Below, in pieces: positions 57,622-64,000 of a stretch of DNA of 64,000 nucleotides (within the stretch, counting starts at the first letter, position 1; each line of letters opens with the position of its first letter). The translations under genes and the position numbers were made by a program. This DNA is from Hymenobacter mucosus (GTDB taxonomy: Bacteria; Bacteroidota; Bacteroidia; Cytophagales; Hymenobacteraceae). Under the pieces are notes generated by a model. That model was given only the letters and a program-made list of their open reading frames with translations, searched no databases and was not told the DNA's origin. Where the stretch lies: assembly GCF_900188255.1 (NCBI RefSeq), contig NZ_FZNS01000003.1:124001-188000 (forward strand), in the 5' to 3' direction.

Positions 57622-60600
57622 TTAGTTGCCTGCTTTGGTGGTATCTGCTTTGGGGGTTTCGGTGGGCGCTTCTTCTACCTTGGGAGCAGTAACTGCTTTC
57701 TTGCGGCCCCCACCCAACAGACTGTTGAGTCCTTGTGCTGCTTTTTCGCGTAGGCGGGCTTCTGCTTCCATGCGCTTTTTCTCCAACTCCTGCTGGGCTT
57801 TAGCTTGGAACTCTTGCTGCTTACGCTGCAACTCCCGCTGCACGCTATCCTGCGCTACCTTGGCTTGGGCCTGTAACTTAAGCTTGGCGTCGTCTACTTT
57901 GGCCTGTACAATGTTGCTTACTAGATCTTTGGCCTGCGCTTTTACGCTGCCAGTAGTCAGCTTCACTTGCGGGTTAGCTACCGTGCCACCGATGTTCAGC
58001 CCCAGCGTTACGCGGTCGGTACCTTGCAGATTGGAAACACCCGTGAGGCGGGTCAACTGGCTGTTAAGCTGGTTGCCAAGCTTGCCAGTGGGCACGTTCA
58101 AGGCCGTCACGTACTCCAGGTTGCCGGTGCTCACGTTATTAGAGCCACCCACCGTCATTTTAATCTGGCCCACATTCAAATCAAACGGCTTCACAATGAA
58201 GTTGCCGTTGATGATTTCGGCGGCTACATCCTTGTTATCTACGGCGAACTTCTTCAGCTCCTGAAACTGCGTGAGCGTGCTAATCTTGGTAAGCACTGCT
58301 GAGTTGGCCACAGCCGCCCGCACTACCTCAAACAGGCCCTTGCCAGTGAGGGTGCTGTACTTGGGCATCATATCAGGACCCATTTCTCCGCTCACGTTAA
58401 AATTAGTAGAGAAGATACCTTCTAGGCTGCTTGCCAGTGGTACTAGCGTCTTCACGGAGTTAAAGGCCGCAAAGGCGTTCTGGAAGTTGAGGTTCTTGAT
58501 GTTCAGGCCCAAGTTGAACTTGGGGTGCGCCAAGTCTTTGCTGCTATAGCTGCCAGTAGTAGCAAAGGTGCCGCCCAGGGTGTTGAAGGTGAGGTCGTTT
58601 AGCAACGCCGTTTGGTCGCGCACGGTCACGGTGCCCTGCATGTTGTCGAGCTTGAGGTTGTCGTACACTACCTGCTTGACGTGGGTGTTCAGCACCAGGT
58701 CGAACTCCTTAGGAATCTGTAGCACTCCGTCGGCCTTGGTAGTGGTGGTGGGCGCCTTGGTAGCCGCTACGGCACCGGCCGTGGGCTTCTGCGACACCTC
58801 ATCTACCATCCACTCGTTCACATTAAAGCGGTTGCTGTTCACCGTGAGGTTGCCCCGCAAAGGTTGACCCGGCACGAACAGGTAGCCCATGTAGTTGCTG
58901 ATGGTGCCCGAGGCAGCAATATCGGAGGAGCCCACAAAACCGGCCATGTTCTGCACTACTATCTTATCATTGTTGAAGGTAGCAGTGGCCTGGGCCACCT
59001 TCATGCCCTGAGGCAGATCGGGGCTTTTGTAGGTGACATTTTGCGCTTTCACCGTGCCCGAGGCCACCACGGTCTGGTAGCGGCCGGCTTCAATATCGGC
59101 CATGTTTCCTTTGGCGGCCACATTACCGCTGAGGCGGCCCGTTACCGTCATACCTTCCAGCGGGAAGATTTTGGTGAGCTTTGTTAAGTCTACCACGCCC
59201 TTCACGTCGGTGTCGAAGCGCAGCTTGTCTACGCCTTGGGTAGCCACGCGGCCCTCCAGTGGCTCGCCGTCCAGCAGCATCCGAAACCGGGGGATGTCTA
59301 CGCGAGTATCATTGAGCTGGCCCGTGGGGTTGGTGACGGTACCATTCAGCGTCAGGTTTTCAATGGGCGCCGGAAACTGCTTCGACTTTACGTAGCCGTT
59401 GGTGAGGTTCATTTTGGCTTGCACCACGGGCATCTGCGTGCTAGAGTAGGTGCCCTTAGCGGTGCCGTCCACAAACAGCTTGCCGCGGAGCAATAGGTCT
59501 TGCACCGGGTACACTTTCATCATTTCGGCCAAGTCCACGTTGGCTTTCACGCGGCCATCTACTTTCATGGGCTCCAGGCCATCAATGGCTACGTTGCCAT
59601 CAATAGGGTTGCTGCCCAGGTCGAGGTGAAATTGCTTCACGTTCACTTTCAAGTTGTTGGTGAAGCCCGAGGGGTTGTCCACGGCCATGTCCACGTTGAT
59701 GTTGCGGGCCGCCTGTGGTAATTGAGGGTAGTGAAACATGCCATTTTTCACTTGCAAGTTCACGCCGTAGCCGGGCATCTTCACCTCGTTTTGCACGCCT
59801 TTGAAGTAGCCGTCAAAGGCTACTTTACCCGTGGCTTCCATGTCCTTGAACTGCTCGGTGTAGGCGCCAGGCACCAAGCTCAGAATGTTCTTGAAATCGG
59901 TTTCTAGTGCTTTGAAGGTCAGGTCGTACGTAATGTCGGTAGCGTTGGGCAGACCAATGGTGCCTTGAAAGGTGGCTGGAAAATCGTTCAGCCTCACCTT
60001 GTTGTCTTTGAACGTAAACAGCATCTTGCCCAGGTCCATGGCAAGGGTTACGTCGGCGTCCAGCTTCTTCTTTGTGATGTACTCCGTGCCGGCGTACTGC
60101 ATGGAAAGCTGCTCGGCGGTGGTTTGGCTTACCATGTCAAACACGTTCTGCTCAAAATCGCCGGAGCCCGTGTGGTTCACGCCGCGCATCTGCATGGCAA
60201 AGGGAATGGTGAGGTCCTCGTAGCGCAGGCGTCCCTGGTTTATCTGCCAGCCTTTGATAGCCAAGCTCACCGCCGTGGTATCCTGCCCCTGGGCTGCTGC
60301 CGCCGAATCAGACACGAACACGTCCCAGTTGGCGCGTCCGCTTTTCAGTACCCGCAGGCTTAAGTCGGGCTGCTCAAGGGTGACGTTCTTAATCTTGATT
60401 TGGTCGCCGCTGATTACGCTCATCAAGTCCAGGCCCACATCAAGCCGGGGAAGGTAGGCCAAGGTGTCGCGGGAAAAGGAATCTTGGCCGATGATGCGCA
60501 GCTGATCCAGGCGAAGCGACAAGTTAGGGAAGGTGCTAAGCAGTGTCACGTCCACGTTGCCGGGGTCGTACTCCACCTTGGCCCGCACGCGCTGGGCCAG

Positions 60601-60711
60601 TTGCTTATCAAACTCCTGCCTGATTTTATCCTTAAATAGGAAGGGCGCCGCGGCCAGAGCCACTACCACCACGACCACGAAAATCAGTAGCCCAATGAGA
60701 ATCTTACGCAT
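57622..60711 (-). CDS. AsmA-like/DUF748 giant periplasmic protein
   Basis: The 1029 residues have an N-terminal membrane anchor (ILIGLLIFVVVVVVALAAAP), then the AsmA opening KIRQEFDKQLAQRVRAKVEY and NVDVTLLSTFPNLSLRLDQL. Very long runs of beta-strands of the kind that build lipid-transfer bridges follow (for example IKNVTLEQPDLSLRVLKSGR, GRVKANVDLAEMMKVYPVQD, LSGNVAAKGNMADIEAGRYQ). Residues ~930-1000 form a charged coiled coil (VQRELQRKQQEFQAKAQQEL) with a Pro/Thr-rich end. AsmA/TamB relatives are linked to lipid transport or outer-membrane assembly; that role here is inference. Confidence 0.88.
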   Translation of the reverse strand: MRKILIGLLIFVVVVVVALAAAPFLFKDKIRQEFDKQLAQRVRAKVEYDPGNVDVTLLSTFPNLSLRLDQLRIIGQDSFSRDTLAYLPRLDVGLDLMSVISGDQIKIKNVTLEQPDLSLRVLKSGRANWDVFVSDSAAAAQGQDTTAVSLAIKGWQINQGRLRYEDLTIPFAMQMRGVNHTGSGDFEQNVFDMVSQTTAEQLSMQYAGTEYITKKKLDADVTLAMDLGKMLFTFKDNKVRLNDFPATFQGTIGLPNATDITYDLTFKALETDFKNILSLVPGAYTEQFKDMEATGKVAFDGYFKGVQNEVKMPGYGVNLQVKNGMFHYPQLPQAARNINVDMAVDNPSGFTNNLKVNVKQFHLDLGSNPIDGNVAIDGLEPMKVDGRVKANVDLAEMMKVYPVQDLLLRGKLFVDGTAKGTYSSTQMPVVQAKMNLTNGYVKSKQFPAPIENLTLNGTVTNPTGQLNDTRVDIPRFRMLLDGEPLEGRVATQGVDKLRFDTDVKGVVDLTKLTKIFPLEGMTVTGRLSGNVAAKGNMADIEAGRYQTVVASGTVKAQNVTYKSPDLPQGMKVAQATATFNNDKIVVQNMAGFVGSSDIAASGTISNYMGYLFVPGQPLRGNLTVNSNRFNVNEWMVDEVSQKPTAGAVAATKAPTTTTKADGVLQIPKEFDLVLNTHVKQVVYDNLKLDNMQGTVTVRDQTALLNDLTFNTLGGTFATTGSYSSKDLAHPKFNLGLNIKNLNFQNAFAAFNSVKTLVPLASSLEGIFSTNFNVSGEMGPDMMPKYSTLTGKGLFEVVRAAVANSAVLTKISTLTQFQELKKFAVDNKDVAAEIINGNFIVKPFDLNVGQIKMTVGGSNNVSTGNLEYVTALNVPTGKLGNQLNSQLTRLTGVSNLQGTDRVTLGLNIGGTVANPQVKLTTGSVKAQAKDLVSNIVQAKVDDAKLKLQAQAKVAQDSVQRELQRKQQEFQAKAQQELEKKRMEAEARLREKAAQGLNSLLGGGRKKAVTAPKVEEAPTETPKADTTKAGN

Positions 60712-61026
60712 AATTGTGAGGAGAAAAGAAAAGGAGCGTGATGAGTCGGCGGCTCGTGCCAGGGTGCTGCCCCGGTGCCGGGCGCAGGTAGCGGCTAGGA
60801 TACTCGTGTAAAGCAGCTACTTGGCAGGGCAAACACGTTGCCAGGATGCTCGCAAAAGTAGAACGGAAACCTACCTTGCTGGGCAAATACTCCCAACAAT
60901 GGTAGGAGCGGCGCTTATGGAAAACAAACTGTTCAGATGTAGGAGGAAAAATTTGCTGCTTTTAGTTCCGTCTGCTACTGCCACCTTGCACCAAAGTCCC
61001 GGCATTGGGCGTTAAGAAACCTGCTT
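60712..61026. other. Intergenic region between the divergent AsmA-like and porP genes
   Basis: About 315 bases. It contains the minus-strand TACTTTTG element at 60853. No gene or clear porP promoter is seen. Confidence 0.4.
60853..60860 (-). promoter_or_regulatory. -7 promoter element (TACTTTTG) of the AsmA-like gene
   Basis: Exact TAnnTTTG match on the minus strand. A TTTG lies 23 bases upstream, slightly wider than the usual 19-21. The predicted leader is about 135 bases. Confidence 0.45.
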
Positions 61027-62082
61027 ATGTGCTTACGCCTACCCCACTCATCATTCCGTTTTGCGCGCCCAAGCAGCTGGCTCGCGCTAGGAGCCCTTGC
61101 TAGCCTTGGGGTGCATAGTGCTGCCCAGGCACAGGACTTATACTTTGCGCAGCCTTATGCCAACCGGATGTATCAGAATCCGGCCTACGCTGGCCTACTC
61201 GACGATTATAGCATCACACTCAGTTACCGCAACCAGTTTCCGACCCTAGCCGGCACGTTTCAGACCAGCCAACTAGCCGCCGACTACCGCCTGCGCGATC
61301 CTAGGAGTGCCGTTGGTGTTCTGATAAACTATGACCGCACGGGCGGCATTGGCTATACCCGGTTGCAAGCGGGCGGGGTCTACGCCTACCATGCCCGCCT
61401 GACCGAACAGCTAGCCTTGAGCGGCGGTGCATCGGTAAGCTATGGCCTGCAACGCGTGAGCTATGGCAACCTCATCTTCGGCGACCAGCTCACCGACGAC
61501 GGCGTAGTTGGCTCGCAGAGCCTGGAGGTGCGCGACTATCAACCTGTGCACTACTTTACTGCGGGCGTTGGGGGGGTACTATATGCTGAGCGTTTCTGGC
61601 TGGGGGCTTCCGTACACCACATCAACCAGCCCGATCTGGGCTTTATAACCCAGTCCATCTTACCTATGCGTCTGAATTTGCAGGGGGGGTATAAATACTA
61701 CTTTCTTAAGTCTAGCGTTAAGGGAGAGTCGCGCGAAGTAAGTGTTGCGCCCACGGCTTCCTATACCTACCAAGGAGGGTCGCAGCGGGCGGAGGCTGGG
61801 TTGTACTTCACGACGACGCCTATCACAGTGGGAGCAGTGTACCGGGGCATCCCGTTGCCGGGATCTAGCCACCCCCAACAAGTACTTACGGCTATTGCCG
61901 GTGTTAGCGTAGGAAGTTTTCGGCTCGGTTATAGCTACGACATGAGTCTCAGCCAGTTTAGCGCCGCTGTAGGAGGGGCGCATGAAATTTCTTTGAGCCT
62001 CCGGGAGTTTGATGCACTGGAGGCCGCGTGGCGCCGGTTAAAGCGCCGAAATTACCCGTTGGTTCCTTGCCCCGCCTTTTGA
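61027..62082 (+). CDS. PorP/SprF family type IX secretion outer-membrane protein
   Basis: The 351 residues have a signal peptide (SWLALGALASLGVHSAAQAQ) and a barrel with the PorP/SprF opening DLYFAQPYANRMYQNPAYAG and LLDDYSITLSYRNQFPTLAG. Typical segments follow: VGVLINYDRTGGIGYTRLQA, LALSGGASVSYGLQRVSYGN, FWLGASVHHINQPDLGF, MRLNLQGGYKYYF and SYDMSLSQFSAAVGGAHEIS. The C-terminal PLVPCPAF is characteristic of PorP. These proteins anchor or help to export T9SS products on the cell surface. Genome copies are often many, so the partner cannot be named. gldJ follows 68 bases later. Confidence 0.9.
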   Translation: MCLRLPHSSFRFARPSSWLALGALASLGVHSAAQAQDLYFAQPYANRMYQNPAYAGLLDDYSITLSYRNQFPTLAGTFQTSQLAADYRLRDPRSAVGVLINYDRTGGIGYTRLQAGGVYAYHARLTEQLALSGGASVSYGLQRVSYGNLIFGDQLTDDGVVGSQSLEVRDYQPVHYFTAGVGGVLYAERFWLGASVHHINQPDLGFITQSILPMRLNLQGGYKYYFLKSSVKGESREVSVAPTASYTYQGGSQRAEAGLYFTTTPITVGAVYRGIPLPGSSHPQQVLTAIAGVSVGSFRLGYSYDMSLSQFSAAVGGAHEISLSLREFDALEAAWRRLKRRNYPLVPCPAF

Positions 62083-62150
62083 AAATTTGTATTATTGCAC
62101 CCGACTTGCCTTGTCTAAAACGTTTTCTCACAGGTAGTTTCTACTTCATC

Positions 62151-63401
62151 ATGAATTTTTCCAAGTACCTGCGCTTTGCTGTAGTAGGCGCCTGCGCGCT
62201 AGCAGCCTGCAAAGGCGGCCCGCCCACAGCCACGAAACCCGGTAAGTACAGCTCGACGACGGGCATTGAGTACAACACTGAGGAAGGGATGAAGGTAGCT
62301 GACTACCAAGGCATCCCGGAGGGTCCTGGTCTGGTCTTCATTGAGGGTGGCCGCACAGTGCTGGGCTCTCAGGAAGAGGACGTAACCATGAGCCACGACA
62401 ACATTGAGCGGACGGTAACCCTGGCCTCGTTCTACATGGACGAAGCGGAGGTAGCCAACATTCACTGGCTCGAGTATTTGCACTTTGTGCGTAAAGACTC
62501 TGCTGAGGAGTTCTATCAGTCGGCCCTGCCCGACACTACAGTGTGGGCCCGCGAGTTGTCATTCAACGACCCCTACGTAGACTACTACCTGCGCTACCCC
62601 GGCTTCCGCTACTTCCCCGTTGTAGGCGTGAGCTGGTTGCAAGCAAACGACTATTGCACCTGGCGTACGGCCAAAGTAAACGAGCGCCTAGCCGGTGACG
62701 CCGATGATAGTGGTAGCAGCGGTGGCGGTGGTCTGTTCGGCCGCAAGAAAAATAAAGGTGCTGCTGCCGAAGGAACTTCCGAAGATGGCGGTGCAACCAA
62801 AATTGCTATTGAGAACGGCAACACCCTGCCGAACTACCGCCTGCCCACGGAGGCAGAATGGGAATACGCTGCTCAGGCACTCGTTGGTACCCAGGAAACT
62901 GGCAACGAGAACCAGGAAAACAAGCGCATTTACCCTTGGGATGGTCGTCAGGTGCGTAACCCCTACGGTGGCAAGATGGGCCAGTTCCTCGCTAACTTCA
63001 AGCGCGGCCGCGGTGACTACGCCGGTATTGCTGGCTCACTGAACGACGGTGCTATGATTACGGAGTACATTTACTCCTACCCACCAAACGACTACGGCCT
63101 GTACAACATGGCTGGCAACGTAAATGAATGGGTACAGGACATCTACCGTCCGCTGTCGTTTGAAGATGTAGAAGACCTGAACCCCTTCCGTCGTAACGGC
63201 TTCTTGGACCCCTCCGAGCGCTACGACAAGAAAGGCTACCAGTCCCTCATCGACGACCACGTGCGCGTGTATAAAGGAGGCTCTTGGCGCGACGTAGCTT
63301 ACTGGCTCTCGCCCGGTACGCGCCGCTTCATGGCGGAAGACTCAGCCACGGCTACCATTGGTTTCCGTTGCGCAATGATCAACGCTGGCTCGAACCGATA
63401 G
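62151..63401 (+). CDS. gldJ: Gliding motility / type IX secretion lipoprotein GldJ
   Basis: A 416-residue outer-membrane lipoprotein (lipobox VVGACALAACKGGPP, Cys about 17) with a formylglycine-generating-enzyme-like (SUMF1) fold: LVFIEGGRTVLGSQEEDVTM, VTLASFYMDEAEVANIHWLE, VGVSWLQANDYCTWRTAKVN, LPTEAEWEYAAQA, NMAGNVNEWVQDIYR, YKGGSWRDVAYWLSPGTRRF and TIGFRCAM. The closing motif fits GldJ better than GldK. GldJ stabilises the gliding and T9SS machinery. A low-complexity Gly/Ser/Lys-rich insertion (SGSSGGGGLFGRKKNKG) lies at about 183-220. ATG 62151 begins the lipoprotein signal; a longer frame overlaps porP. Confidence 0.88.
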   Translation: MNFSKYLRFAVVGACALAACKGGPPTATKPGKYSSTTGIEYNTEEGMKVADYQGIPEGPGLVFIEGGRTVLGSQEEDVTMSHDNIERTVTLASFYMDEAEVANIHWLEYLHFVRKDSAEEFYQSALPDTTVWARELSFNDPYVDYYLRYPGFRYFPVVGVSWLQANDYCTWRTAKVNERLAGDADDSGSSGGGGLFGRKKNKGAAAEGTSEDGGATKIAIENGNTLPNYRLPTEAEWEYAAQALVGTQETGNENQENKRIYPWDGRQVRNPYGGKMGQFLANFKRGRGDYAGIAGSLNDGAMITEYIYSYPPNDYGLYNMAGNVNEWVQDIYRPLSFEDVEDLNPFRRNGFLDPSERYDKKGYQSLIDDHVRVYKGGSWRDVAYWLSPGTRRFMAEDSATATIGFRCAMINAGSNR

Positions 63402-63420
63402 TCTAGTTCGTGTAGAAAAA

Positions 63421-63462
63421 CAAAGAGGCCGTTCTCCTTGAGAGAGCGGCCTCTTTGTTTTG
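63421..63462 (+). terminator. Intrinsic terminator of gldJ
   Basis: Arms CAAAGAGGCCG / CGGCCTCTTTG with TCTC / GAGA pairing inside, followed by TTTTGG. It lies between convergent genes. Confidence 0.82.
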
Positions 63463-63517
63463 GCGGCGGTCCTAGCCAAGCCTTGATGGATGGCAGACCT
63501 TGTAGTGAAACGTCTGG

Positions 63518-64000
63518 TTATCTATCGGCAGAGGCAATGGTGGCTATGCTGACCTCAAAGGCCCCAGCTGCTAGCAAGGCGGCGGCGCAGGCTTCCAGGG
63601 TAGCGCCGGTAGTCAAGACATCATCTACTACTAGAACGCGTTTGCCGAGGACGCCGCTTGTATCGGCCACTTCAAAAACAGCCGCTACGTTTTGCCAGCG
63701 CTGAAGTCGGTTTTTGCGCGTCTGAGAGTCCGTATAACTAGTGCGACGGAGTGCAGCTGCGTGCCACGCGCAACCTAAGCTAGTGGCTAACCCTTCGGCA
63801 AAGCTATCTGACTGGTTGTAGCCGCGCTTGGCTAGCTTCCGCGGGTGCAAGGGCACCGGCACAATCAGGTCGAACGCGGAGGCAAACCCAGCTTCGAGAA
63901 GCTCGTGGCCGTACCAGCGGCCTAGCACGCGGCCCACGTCCTGCTGGCCCTGGTATTTCAACTGGTGTAGTAAATGCTGCACACGGCCGTGTCGTAGAAA
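63518..64000 (-). CDS. comF: ComF family phosphoribosyltransferase-like protein, 5' end cut off
   Basis: About 160 residues are visible. The frame continues beyond the right edge (in frame FLRHGRV precedes QHLLHQLKYQG), so the true start and probably the N-terminal zinc-finger part lie outside. The ComF core is clear: HQLKYQGQQDVGRVLGRWYG, IVPVPLHPRKLAKRGYNQS and the PRPP-binding motif RVLVVDDVLTTGATLEACAA. ComF is required for DNA uptake in competent bacteria and may bridge uptake and recombination proteins; GntX-type relatives have other roles. It is convergent with gldJ. Confidence 0.93.
   Translation of the reverse strand, partial: FLRHGRVQHLLHQLKYQGQQDVGRVLGRWYGHELLEAGFASAFDLIVPVPLHPRKLAKRGYNQSDSFAEGLATSLGCAWHAAALRRTSYTDSQTRKNRLQRWQNVAAVFEVADTSGVLGKRVLVVDDVLTTGATLEACAAALLAAGAFEVSIATIASADR

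Noticed and set aside
1..64000. CRISPR arrays, tRNA or rRNA genes, transposases, integrases, phage genes
   Set aside because: None was recognised when reading both strands. Repeats found are single palindromes or protein-domain repeats, and no cloverleaf or rRNA-like sequence was seen.

Overview
The window is about 64 kb of chromosome from a Bacteroidota bacterium, most likely a Hymenobacter-like member of the Cytophagales. Five things point there: TAnnTTTG-type promoter elements (two with a TTTG box 19 bp upstream); type IX secretion (T9SS) parts (PorP/SprF, GldJ) and two T9SS cargo proteins; a CrtD-CruF carotenoid pair; the Bacteroidota ribosomal cluster rpmB / rpmG / DUF4295 / ftsY / rimO; and many lipoproteins of families common in that group. 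Composition is moderately GC-rich. One clear AT-rich island lies at about 52.7-53.5 kb. I saw no rRNA, tRNA, CRISPR array, transposase, integrase or phage gene.

Layout. 0-5 kb: rsmI (cut by the window edge), a pterin carbinolamine dehydratase, a NADAR protein with an in-frame stop near its end, three small disordered proteins, a metallophosphatase, and an ECF-like sigma factor with a TPR membrane partner. 5-15 kb: a secreted GH64-like glucanase, then glyA, tatC, rpiB, a polytopic membrane protein, rbfA, a methyltransferase and a LolC/E-type permease. 15-26 kb: SNF2 helicase, outer-membrane protein, SRPBCC protein, lipoprotein, rlmI, crtD-cruF with a TetR regulator, SGNH esterase. 26-29 kb: a tandemly duplicated two-gene module (lipoprotein phosphoesterase plus putative beta-barrel). 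29-36 kb: acyltransferase, GNAT, hemB, lipoproteins, ornithine aminotransferase, LEA-type protein. 36-43 kb: rpmB, an inserted secreted aminopeptidase P, rpmG, DUF4295, ftsY, rimO. 43-53 kb: outer-membrane protein, sigma plus fusion anti-sigma factor, fumC, DHH phosphoesterase, a GNAT-DgkA pair, DUF6970 lipoprotein, DinB, thioredoxin-like protein. 53-64 kb: a 1145-residue repeat-containing T9SS cargo protein, DUF4382 lipoprotein, giant AsmA-like protein, porP/sprF, gldJ, comF (cut by the window edge).

How the genes fit together. Most are housekeeping genes in short transcription units, separated by hairpin terminators. GldJ and PorP belong to the machine that exports the GH64 enzyme and the repeat protein. 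CrtD and CruF modify the ends of acyclic carotenoids. Two sigma/anti-sigma pairs suggest envelope-signal control. The best candidate for an undescribed system is the duplicated phosphoesterase/beta-barrel module at 26.35-29.29 kb: the genes overlap, it is present as two complete copies, and both phosphoesterases carry the same unusual metal-site residues.

Limits: domain positions are estimated by eye, family names come from motif recognition without database searches, and start codons were chosen from motifs, signal peptides and promoter positions.
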